Shown here: piece by piece, positions 1 through 14,451 of the stretch
How the letters are laid out: each line of letters starts with the position of its first letter
Position numbering within the stretch: position 1 is the stretch's first letter
Source: Palaemon carinicauda
Taxonomy: Eukaryota; Arthropoda; Malacostraca; Decapoda; Palaemonidae
Direction: 5' to 3'
Length of the DNA stretch: 64,000 bases
Assembly: GCF_036898095.1 (NCBI RefSeq)
Contig: NC_090757.1
Span: 72,224,448 to 72,288,447 of the forward strand
Position numbers and translations under genes: made by a program
The notes under the pieces: generated by a model
Told to the model about the DNA's origin: nothing
The model's input: only the letters and a program-made list of their open reading frames with translations
Databases searched by the model: none

Positions 1-61
<61 letters not shown>
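1..61. repeat. (GA)n microsatellite
   Basis: About 30 perfect GA units start the window and may continue upstream of it. Confidence 0.97.
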
Positions 62-66
<5 letters not shown>

Positions 67-260
67 GTTGAACAGTCAGCGCTTTTGAAAATGGAATGAT
101 ATTCATGGAGAATCTTTTCATGGTCAAAATAGACACTTTTAATTAGGATTTCCTTTCATATTTTTTCAAGAGGGGGAAACAAAAATTCTACCATTTGGTC
201 ACGTTTGTTCATAATGTAGGAGAATGTATACAGTATATATACAAAAAATATTTGTGCTTG

Positions 261-263
<3 letters not shown>

Positions 264-296
<33 letters not shown>

Positions 297-297
297 G

Positions 298-377
<80 letters not shown>
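264..377. repeat. (TTA)n followed by (TA)n microsatellite
   Basis: A TTA tract of about 50 bases runs directly into about 32 TA units. Open frames here read only I/Y/N homopolymers and are not genes. Confidence 0.96.
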
Positions 378-382
<5 letters not shown>

Positions 383-384
<2 letters not shown>

Positions 385-560
385 GTCAGTCCCTGCATTT
401 TGCGGGTTCATTCCTCACGATTTCATCATTCATGACACAGAGAACCTTATAACCTATTAGATAAAAGAATCCCATATTCGCAGGTTCGCGGTATGTACTC
501 TCACTGCCCGACGATTTCAAACTGATCGTGCTCCTTTGCAGCCGGCATCCTTCACCCAAT
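383..560 (+). mobile_element. Possible pogo/Tigger-like terminal fragment
   Basis: Just after the TA tract the sequence reads CAGTCAGTCCCTGCATTTTG and continues with a GCGGGTTC motif. A CGCAGGTTCGCGGTA motif follows about 100 bases later. This CAGT...CCC...CGCGG pattern resembles pogo/Tigger ends and the Tigger TIR seen at 34832. No transposase is present and no opposite end was found, so this is a weak call. Confidence 0.3.
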
Positions 561-3016
561 TTCCCTCTCCATGCAGCACAACACCTCATTTTACGCTCAT
601 TTGGCCTAAGTCTTGCATCATCTCTGAGCACAATCACGTTTTGATGTAAAGAGGTGGTGTATAGAAAATAAATATTTGTACAGTGCATATATTTACCAGA
701 TGTACTGTAGATGTGTGATTACCTTCAGAACTGTGCAAGACATGACACATCAAAAGTTGCTTCATGCTTCATGACTCAGTAGAACTTTGTACTAAAATGG
801 TTAGTGGTCTTTGCTGAATGTATACACTTAGTGAATTTCAACTATCATTGTATACATATTGTACAGTACAGTATTATAGTAATGTATAGTATTGATTATT
901 AACAACACTGCACAGTACTGTACGTAAATACTGCGTAGCCTACTCTACAATATGTAAATGTATCCCACTTGTACTATGAGTTGCCGAACGGTGCGAATCG
1001 TACTGCCGAGTGTTACCTTAGCTAATTAGCTGTACTGTAGTGATAGTACTGTACATATATTGCAGTAATATACACAGCAGCATCAGTGAGTGTTATATAG
1101 GAACAACAGTATTTTGTTGCTATAAGTGTCTCAATGACTAGTTTTATGTATTGTGCTTTGCTGTACCATAGCCATACTGTGTACAGTACGTAGTAAACGT
1201 TTGCACATGTACTGTACACTTACTGAAATGTGTTCATTCATTAATATAATACTACTGCTGTGACATAAACCAAGTAAAAACAATATTAGGCTGTACTTAG
1301 CTTGTTAGTTGACTGTACGTAGCCAATGGGCAGGGAATTGTTAGGTTAGGACTTAACCAGGAGTGGGATTCAGCTGGTTCACACTAGTTTATTAGAACCA
1401 ACTCACGGAATTTCATGAGTTTTGCGATCTAACTATCCAGTGTTGCCAAGTTAGCGGAAAATCCTCTAGATTTAGCGGATTTGAACCTTTGTTAGCAGAT
1501 TTTAAAGTTCTGCGGCTGATAGCGGGAAATCTAGCAGAATTTTAATGACTTTTGGCGGATTAGCAGCGGATTTCATGTTAATGTTAACATTTAGTACATT
1601 TTCCTGAAATCTCCCAAAAATTAACAAAATGACTACACTTAGTGCACTTCTACATTAAATTCTCAATTCCTCACATAAACGATTATTGTCATTCATGATT
1701 ATGACGAGCTGTCTCATTATTTTCTTCCTCCTCCCCTCCCCCTTCCCTTCCTCACCCAGACCAAGAACATTGAAACTATACCGTCCGTACGTGTACTACC
1801 CTAATATGTTTCAAAGGGTGCAAGACGAATATATTTGACAAATATGCAACAATTAATTATTACAATATTTTGCAGCATTCTATAAACGCGCTTCTCTATA
1901 TAAGTGAAAGGAGGAGAAATTTTTGTGTAATTTCTTTCAAAATATTGATGATATTTCAGTAATTCTGACCAACATGAAATACACACGTATAACTCTTATG
2001 TCGGATTATCAATGTTTTGATATAGATGATCATAAAAACCATGCAAATAGAAATGAAATATAGAATATAAAATAGCCTTAAAACTCAGTAGAAAATATAG
2101 TTTCAGCCTCATAGGCCCCAAATAAACAAAAAATAAAACCATTGGGTTGTTATTTCATGGGCACTAAGCAATAAGAACAGGTTGGTGCTCAGCATGTACC
2201 GGGAATGTGAATTATTAGTTACAATAGGACTTGTTTAGAAAGTAATTAAGGACGTGGAGTTTGAAAGTTATGGGCACCCTTATGATAAATTAACGAGAGC
2301 TGTTGAATCTTTAAACTATGTATAAGGAATCGTTTGAATGTCAACATACACTAAGAAATTTATCTTGAGTGTGTTGCTATTTCTCTCCCAAGTCCCCGTA
2401 GATTGGAATGATGGACCGAATGCTATATACTTTCATGAACGATGACCAAAATCCTATTCCTCCTCAGCGCGGCTCAAATCACTGGCATTTCTTTCCTCAG
2501 ACAGCCTCTACAATGTTTATAACGCTTAGAGAATGCTAAAATCACTGGCTATGCTGTGTATAATATACTTAAATATAGAGTGATAAGTTATCTAATGATC
2601 ATACAATAAAAATGGAATATTTTATATGATTTCCATCAAAGTCAAAACTGCGATAATAATTATGCAAATAAGGTATTTCTAGAAGCTCTAAATTTAATCA
2701 GTTCATTCCTCTTTGAATAAAAATTCTCAAAATTAAACATAAAAAAGAAAATCGTGTGGCATGAAGATATCGATATCAGTCGTCAAAAGGAAGACAATGT
2801 TAATGAAATAAGATTACCATCTCAATGAGTCGCAATTTCCCGAATATCATAAATCATCAATAAATCCAAGGCTAAAGGGATGAAATCCGTATGAAAAAAA
2901 CCTTGAACTTGAATGAAAGAAAGAATAAAAACATGGGCACAAACGTAAAAGCAAATGGAAAAATTATCAGACGCAAGGTTGGCAGAAAAATCAATTTGAA
3001 TTCTTAGACTGCAAGA

Positions 3017-3051
<35 letters not shown>

Positions 3052-3215
3052 GATAACAGGGCTAACTCTCACATTTTGTTTAGAAATGTTTCCAAGGATT
3101 CAAACTACTATCAATTTCCTGAATTTTATTTCATACTGCGTTGAGTCTACATTTCTTTGATTAAGTTCCTGGTTGATTGGAAATGTTAGATTTATGAATT
3201 TAGGCCATATGACCA
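561..3215. other. AT-rich non-coding stretch
   Basis: No credible coding frame. From 660 to 1330 the sequence is rich in short palindromic TGTAC/GTACA strings, the same flavour as the Tigger interior at 35300-38950. Around 1440-1580 a short motif (TAGCGGATTT and variants) recurs several times. A (TC)n run sits at 3022-3050. Nothing else recognisable. Confidence 0.6.
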
Positions 3216-3265
3216 GGCACTGGGCCTGGGAAGTCATTCAGTGCCCGGATGCAAATGGGGGCCTC

Positions 3266-3862
3266 CCACATTGCACAAAAAAAGTAAATTCTAAAAGAAA
3301 CTAGATAGGAGTGGATGTGAGGCTGAAGTTGAGAATAGGATAAAAACATCCTGGGGGAAGTGGAGGGAAGTAGCAGGAGTGGTATGTGATAAGAAAATGA
3401 AAATCAAGTTAGAAGTCAAGACCTATAACGCAGTAATGAAACCATTGGTAATGTATAGATCGGAAACGTGGTCTCTAAGGAAAAAACTGAATCAAAGCTT
3501 GAAAAAACGGAGATGAGAATGCCGAGGTAGATTATGGGAATATCGCTGCTTGATAGATTGGAAAATGATGGAATAAGAAGAATGGCAGGCATAGTAAAGA
3601 TTACAGAGGTGATAAGTGTCACGACTGAGATGGTGATTGATTACACATGTTGGGGATGGATGGTAGGGAAGGAATGAGGAGGGCTTGAGAGGAACCTGTT
3701 GAGGGGAGAAGATCGAGAGGGAGGCAGATAATTAGACAGCGAGATAAGGTGAAGGATGATATGGAGAGAAGAGGTTGGGTGGACGATGATGCCTTTGATA
3801 GAAGGCATTGGAGAGGGTGCATCAGGCAACCGTCCCCTTAATGTAGGGATAACGGTAGGGAA
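3266..3862 (+). pseudogene. LINE (RTE-like) reverse transcriptase C-terminal remnant
   Basis: Reading across frameshifts, the plus strand encodes the tail of a non-LTR retrotransposon RT protein. It includes a K-x-Y-N-A-V-M-K-P stretch, then SETWSLRKK, then TEMRMPR and GISLLDRLENDGIRR, the usual order after the RT fingers/palm in RTE-type LINE proteins. Several stops interrupt it. The upstream endonuclease and the catalytic RT core are absent, which is typical of 5'-truncated LINE copies. It ends in a GAA microsatellite that serves as its 3' tail. Confidence 0.65.
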
Positions 3863-3895
3863 GAAGAAGAAGAAGAAGAAGAAGAAGAAGAAGAG
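3863..3895 (+). repeat. (GAA)n tail of LINE remnant
   Basis: About 11 GAA units directly after the LINE 3' end. Short-motif tails are usual for RTE-like LINEs. Confidence 0.8.
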
Positions 3896-4550
3896 ACAGT
3901 ATGGTGGAAGAAGAGAAGTAGCCGAAATGGAGGAATATTACAAAGCTAAAAAGTGAGAGCAGATAAATGGCTGAAGGGACGCTGCAAGGTCCTTTAAGTA
4001 CTGCCTGTTGTGCACCGCGGGAGGTGCTTTAATAGTACTACCCTCATATTGGAGATTAGATTCCTAACCATGCTTTCTCATTGGTTTCTATTCACAAAAA
4101 TAAAACTCAAGCTAACTTGTCTATAACGACATTTCTTACCAGTGAGCCTACATATAATTTCTATCGGAATTACTATGTCTAACAGGCGGAGATGGGCGAG
4201 ACAATCCCAGATATTTTAATTATCACCATTATTAGTATTATTATATATCGCCTAAAACAAAAGTGTCTATATAGTTGGACACTGCAAGCTGTATTTATAG
4301 CAAAGGTCTATGTCTTCCCACAAAGGCCAAGTAATCTTCAACAATAAAAACAGTTAGATTAAAACATATTCAGGCTTATGTTGTAACTCCGCTTTATTAT
4401 CTATTTTTTTCCGAAAATATTTATTTAGATGAATTTCTTACCAACAGATCTTGTTGGAAGTGCTGTAGCCCTTTACCTTGTCCTCCAATAATCGCTTGGA
4501 ATAGAATAGGCCTATATTTTCCTTATAAGTACACAAACGCAGGCACCAAC

Positions 4551-4551
<1 letters not shown>
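3896..4551. other. Non-coding stretch
   Basis: AT-rich sequence without a recognisable gene or repeat family. Confidence 0.5.
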
Positions 4552-4641
<90 letters not shown>

Positions 4642-4648
4642 TTATATG
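4552..4648. repeat. (TA)n microsatellite
   Basis: About 48 TA units with one interruption near the right end. Confidence 0.96.
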
Positions 4649-4774
4649 TATGTATTTGTGTATGTGTTCGTATATATATACACATTTATATATGTACAGT
4701 TTTTGTAAACATTCTTATACATACATGTATATATACTTACAGTTATTTATATTAATGTATTCAAATACACACAC

Positions 4775-4775
<1 letters not shown>

Positions 4776-4850
<75 letters not shown>
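4776..4850. repeat. (TA)n microsatellite with flanking (CA)/(TG)
   Basis: TA tract preceded by a short CA run and followed by a TG/CG-rich run. It abuts the start of the RTE-like LINE remnant. Confidence 0.95.
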
Positions 4851-4853
<3 letters not shown>

Positions 4854-4890
4854 ATATATGTGTGTGTGCGCGCGTCCGTATATGTGTGTG

Positions 4891-5577
4891 TAGAACTGAA
4901 AATTAATATGAGTAAAACTAAAATAATGTTCAATGAAAATGAAGAGACAACAAGAAAGGGTTATGGACAAACCTCTAGAGATTGTCAATGAATATACGTA
5001 CTTAGGACAGACATTAAGTGTTTCCCCAGGACACGAGACTGAAATTCAAAGAAGGAGAAACATGGGATGGAGGGCATTTGGTAAACAATGTGAGATTATG
5101 AAAAGTAAAATGCCACCTTCTCTAAAAGGCAAAGCATTTAATCAGATGGTTCTACCAGTATTTACTTACGCATCAGAAACTTAGAACCTTACTAAAGTCT
5201 TAGATCATAAATTAGTCACAACTCAAACAGTTATGGAAAGAATAATGATGGGAATAACGCTAGGAGACTGCTAAAGACCAACGTTAATGCAAAGCAAACT
5301 AAAATAGATGATATTCGGACACGTAAAAAAAAAAAAAGAAATGGACGTTGGCAAGGCATATAATGAGAATGACAGACGATAGATGGACAATAAGGGTAAC
5401 AGAGTGTGTACTTAGAGATTGCAAGAGAAGCAAGGGACGGAAGAGAAGAAGATGGATTGACGAACTAAGAAAATGTGCGGGTATAAACCGACCTAGAAAG
5501 GCCTTAAGCAGACATGAGTGGATGAACATGTCTGAGGTCTTTGGCCTGCAGTGGACTACCTACGGCTGATGATGATG
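4891..5577 (+). pseudogene. RTE/BovB-like LINE 3' end, broken RT protein
   Basis: The translated plus strand follows the C-terminal third of RTE-clade endonuclease-reverse transcriptase proteins in order. It reads NMSKTKIMF, then [31 protein letters not shown], a LPVFTYASET block (family usual: YGAETW), ARHIMRMTDDRWT, GRKRRRWIDELRK and a final LQWT near the stop. It is broken by a frameshift near 4980, a stop at about 5182 and further shifts around 5270-5345. The copy is 5' truncated and ends in a GGCTGATGATGATG tail characteristic of RTE elements. No catalytic RT core is present. Confidence 0.8.
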
Positions 5578-5606
5578 TTACGCATATTTGTATGCACACA
5601 TTTTAT

Positions 5607-5610
<4 letters not shown>

Positions 5611-5674
<64 letters not shown>
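5611..5674. repeat. (TA)n(TG)n microsatellite
   Basis: Compound tract about 35 bases past the LINE tail. Confidence 0.95.
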
Positions 5675-5676
<2 letters not shown>

Positions 5677-6049
5677 GACCTTCATCCATGAGTAAAGTGC
5701 AGAGTGGGGTCCTTCGCTTTAACGAGACGGACATTGGAAGAGTTTATTGAACGAAAAGAGAGGAGTGCCCTTGCGATGGAGGATTCGACTGTTCTTAAAG
5801 CCATGCCGAAAAGTTTTGATTAGGTTGGAGCCTTTTTCAATCCTTGGGATTGCATGGGGCTTAGAAGATCGATATTATCTTCAATGACTTTGTGTTCGTG
5901 TATATACGTACTAGTGGAGAGAGTGACAATTGGCTATACGGTAGATACGATAAATACGTGTGTTTGTGTATATACGTACCAGCGGAGAAAGCCACAACTG
6001 GCTATAAAAACTTATTTGTTTAATGTAGACATTTATGCGGTGACGCAGA

Positions 6050-6362
6050 CTGTGGTGGCCAACTGGAAACTTCCCTGCCTGGCTATCTGCGTGACTAGGA
6101 TTCGAGTTTCGCTCAAGCTCGATAGTTTCTTATAATGTTTGCAAGATGAGGGGTTTTGGGGGAGTCTATTGGTCTACCTGCTGAGTCATCAGCAGCCATT
6201 ACCTGGGCCTCCCTGGGCCAAGTTTGGATGGAAAGGGACTTGGGCGCTATTCTTATGTATGTATGTATATTGTCAGTCTCTAGAGAATTATCTTGCTAAC
6301 TAGGGCAATGTCACTGCCCATTGCCTCTGCCATTCATGAGGGACCTTTAAAGCCTTTAACCC
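6050..6362 (+). mobile_element. tRNA-derived SINE of decapod type
   Basis: The head (6050-6130) looks like a degenerate tRNA. It has an A-box-like TGGCCAACTGG at about 6056 and a B-box-like GATTCGAGTTTC about 40 bases later. The body then runs through GGGGGAGTCTATTGGTCTA, TGCTGAGTCATCAGCAGCCA, CAGTCTCTAGAG, GGGCAATGTCACTGCCC and a CCATTCATGAG block, ending in CTTTAAAGCCTTTAAC. I recognise this order of blocks from shrimp genomic sequence; that is recollection, not a search. RNA polymerase III would be expected to transcribe an active copy. Confidence 0.62.
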
Positions 6363-9616
<3,254 letters not shown>

Positions 9617-9691
<75 letters not shown>

Positions 9692-9692
9692 A

Positions 9693-9735
<43 letters not shown>
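9617..9735. repeat. Mirror (AAT)n-(ATT)n-(AAT)n tract
   Basis: About ten AAT units, then about fourteen TTA/ATT units, then about fifteen AAT units. The complementary halves could fold into a long hairpin. Confidence 0.95.
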
Positions 9736-9738
<3 letters not shown>

Positions 9739-9853
9739 GAAGCAAATTGCTAAATTAGATTTATCGCATGAAAAAAAGATTTGCATGCTCTAAAGGATTT
9801 TATTCTAAAGCAGATAATTCCAGGCACGTATTTTAATGTTTTATATTTCAAGA

Positions 9854-9854
<1 letters not shown>

Positions 9855-9920
<66 letters not shown>

Positions 9921-9956
9921 TTCAACTTCTTTACTTAGCACACGCTTTTATGAAAG

Positions 9957-10045
<89 letters not shown>

Positions 10046-10080
10046 ACAACTTCTTTACTTCCCACACGCTTTGATGAAAA
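9855..10080. repeat. Duplicated (CT)n block
   Basis: Two long CT tracts (9855-9917 and 9967-10040) are each followed by the same short flank (CATC..CAACTTCTTTACTT..CACACGCTTT.ATGAAA). This points to duplication of a unit of roughly 110 bases. A C-run of about 11 precedes the second tract. Confidence 0.85.
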
Positions 10081-10416
10081 AGTTTCTTTGTCCTTCCCCT
10101 GCTGGTTTCATTTTCATTACATGCGTTCTCCTTCTTTCTTTTGTATCCGTCTCTGCATTTCTTTTTAGATTCCTTTATCTTCCCTTCCTATTTAATTAGT
10201 CTTTTTATCGTATTTGTTTCTCTTCTTTATCGGCATTTTCATTGATGGTCATCGTTTAACTTTTGTGTAGTTTTCTTCCTCAATATCTTTCCCGAGATTT
10301 TTTATTTTCTTTCTTCCATTCCCCTCCTGACTTTTATTGGGTAATTTAATTATTTTTTTTTCTTTATTCAGGTCATGATTTTGCTAGTCTCTGCCGCGAG
10401 CTAGCTTACTTTCCCT

Positions 10417-10417
<1 letters not shown>

Positions 10418-10488
<71 letters not shown>
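10418..10488. repeat. (TA)n microsatellite
   Basis: About 35 TA units. Confidence 0.96.
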
Positions 10489-10491
<3 letters not shown>

Positions 10492-11251
10492 ATACGTGTG
10501 TGTGCATATATGTGTGAGTACGCGTTTCTACACGTGTTTTTTATGAGTATGTATGAGTGTTTAATTTTGCTTCGAGTGAAAAAGTGAAAACTAACTTTAG
10601 AATAGATTTAAACATCCCGTATTTGATTATACATTACGTTGAATGTATTTGATTGCAACTTGACTGAAAGAGTGTATGTTTAATGCATTTAAGAAATAAT
10701 ATTCTATTGTAGATTATACAAGGTCGAATGTAAAATCAAGGGTCAACTCGTGTTGCTTGTATTATACAGGCAGTACTTATTTGCAAAGGAAAATAACGCA
10801 AGTCAAATGTCTATAGGTACTGATCCTGCTAGGAATAGTAGTTTTTATTGATCAAATAATATAAGTGATTGATATATAAAAATCTAGAATAAATGATATT
10901 TTATGGGCAATTGTTATCCTATTCAGAAAAATATAACGATAAAACTTATTCTTATAATGGTGTAAGAAATCTACGCTTTTTTGGTAAGAAAAGAAAAAGA
11001 AAAATACTTTATAAACTTCTGCTATTACGTGCTCTCTTTATTCGTGTTAGAGGCTAAACATCCACATACATAGAATAAGAATGTGTTGTACATCATGTGC
11101 TTATGAGTGTGTTTACACAGCCTCGGTATTATGGAGTGAGTGCTTATTTATTCCAATCAACGAACATCCTTCGACTTAAGAAGAGCGAATCGCAGATGTC
11201 CGGGAAGAATGAAAGTCTTGGTGATATTCCCTTGTTTTTCTCTCCGTTCTA

Positions 11252-11255
<4 letters not shown>
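10489..11255. other. Non-coding stretch
   Basis: Nothing recognisable beyond AT-rich sequence. Confidence 0.5.
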
Positions 11256-11292
<37 letters not shown>

Positions 11293-11293
11293 G
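11256..11293. repeat. (ATT)n tract
   Basis: About 12 ATT units. On the minus strand this is an AAT tail at the 3' end of the adjoining LINE remnant. Confidence 0.9.
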
Positions 11294-11800
11294 CCAAGCT
11301 ATAACCCTATTGGAAAAGCAGGATGCTATAATTATGCTCCAATAGGGAAACATACCCCAGTGAGGAAAGGAAATAATTAAACTGCATGAGAAGGAATGAA
11401 TAATTAGAATAATATTTTAAGACTAATAACAACATAAAAATAGATCTGCACTATATTAACTATGAAGAAATACTTATGTCAGACTGATAAACATAAAAAT
11501 ATTTCCCGCAAGTTTGAATTTCTGAAGTTCCAACGATTCAACTGATTGATTAGGAAGATCATTCCACAATCTGTAGGTAGCTGGACTAAAACTTCTAGAA
11601 ACTAAATAAACTATTGTGTCATCCGTTCCTCTGGTATTTGGATTATGTGATAAAGCCAGCGTAGTTACGTTTGGTATACAATGCTCATATGCCTGTACAT
11701 TTCCATGTGAGATCCACAGTTTACTACAAACATGAAATGTGAAAATGGCCCAGTTGCTTGAGATGGTGTTGTTATAGAGTCCAGGCGTCTGCACCATAGA
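11294..11800 (-). pseudogene. LINE remnant, C-terminal RT tail (CR1/Jockey-like)
   Basis: The minus-strand frame ending at 11474 reads ...RSFSPATYRLWNDLPNQ.VESLELQKFK.... This matches the RLWN-LP...S...FK signature at the extreme C-terminus of many CR1/Jockey-type LINE proteins. The downstream part (11294-11470) would be its 3' UTR, ending in an AAT tail. The copy is short and truncated upstream near 11775. Confidence 0.5.
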
Positions 11801-11990
11801 GAAGAGTTTGGAGACAGATTGCTTTACATACTTGGATTTTAGTGGTCATTGTCATGTAGGCTTTTTGTTCAGGGAATAAAACGTGGTCCTCAGCTTGCTA
11901 AAAACACATGGGGACTCTTTTATTGTCTCCAGCACGCCTTTGTTGATCTTAGCTGTATATGAAACACCGCTACCGAGGTATTTGGAAAAA
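11775..11990 (-). pseudogene. Second LINE RT fragment joined upstream
   Basis: Minus-strand translation gives KYLGSGVSYTAKINKGVLET, then FSKLRTTFYSLNKK, then a degenerate MVQTPG where a YGAETW block is expected. That order fits an RTE-like RT C-terminal region. Two stops fall inside. It lies immediately upstream of the CR1/Jockey-like tail, so the two appear to be a junction of different LINE copies. Confidence 0.45.
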
Positions 11991-12026
11991 AAAATATTAC
12001 ATCACACACAGTTGTGTATCATCAGT

Positions 12027-12098
12027 AGTGAAGACGGGCACATTCTGAATAGTGAAGACGGGCACATTCTGAATAGTGAAGACGGGCACATTCTGAAT
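12027..12098. repeat. 24-bp tandem repeat, three units
   Basis: Three perfect copies of a unit beginning AGTGAAGACGGGC. The frame through it reads SEDGHILN three times, but the open frame is short (82 codons) and has no other support as a gene. Confidence 0.95.
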
Positions 12099-13687
<1,589 letters not shown>

Positions 13688-14341
13688 CCTGCAACAAATA
13701 AGAGATGTGTGAACTTACTGAAACATCAAAGGTTCTTTTTACAACATGTGTATTCACTTTACATCACTGTAAAAATGTATGTACTATAATGACAAAGACA
13801 ACAATGACAATAGAAACAATTACTTCGGTCATGTGTCAGAATACCATCAAAGTTACCCGTGTCACAGGTAAGGTGAGCCGTTCTAAACCCGGTATCGTCA
13901 AATTATTAATGTAAAGAATCAAGTTGCCAACGTACGATAATTGTCGTATTTGTCGTCACAGTCTTGGAAGTGGACTTGAAACCGCCATTTGAACTTCAGA
14001 GTATAGTAGCCGGGTACTTGTGAAAGCTGAACTATTTACCCAGGATTAAGTCATCTCTGTCAGTATCAATAAACTGACAAATTATATTCTCAGGAAAGGC
14101 AGGTAAAGTATGAATTCAACTGTCAATCTCATCCTGGCTTAGTTCTAAGGTTATCGGGCGACGGCCAGGCTAACGAAATTTTGCATAAGGTCTAGCCGAT
14201 ATATGGTAATATATGATACTTTAATTGGTATTATTGTACTGTATTACTGGGTAATGTAACCTAGGGAAAAAACTATTTTGTATAAAAAAAGGGCCGTTTT
14301 CTTCGAAAATGACACTCGTTCCTGTCGCAAATGAATAGTTT

Positions 14342-14343
<2 letters not shown>

Positions 14344-14439
<96 letters not shown>

Positions 14440-14451
14440 TTATATATATAT
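14344..14451. repeat. (TA)n microsatellite
   Basis: TA units broken by several TG steps and a CATATAATTATA interruption, forming the left edge of the composite repeat cluster. Confidence 0.95.

Noticed and set aside
195..452. Open frames through TA/TTA, CT and AAT tracts (also at 4650, 7616, 9446, 9781, 13476, 14244, 38075)
   Set aside because: They translate to Ile-Tyr, Ser-Leu, Asn or Leu homopolymers and exist only because simple repeats lack stops.
6052..6130. A functional tRNA gene
   Set aside because: Only loose A and B boxes and no cloverleaf that closes; it is the head of a SINE.
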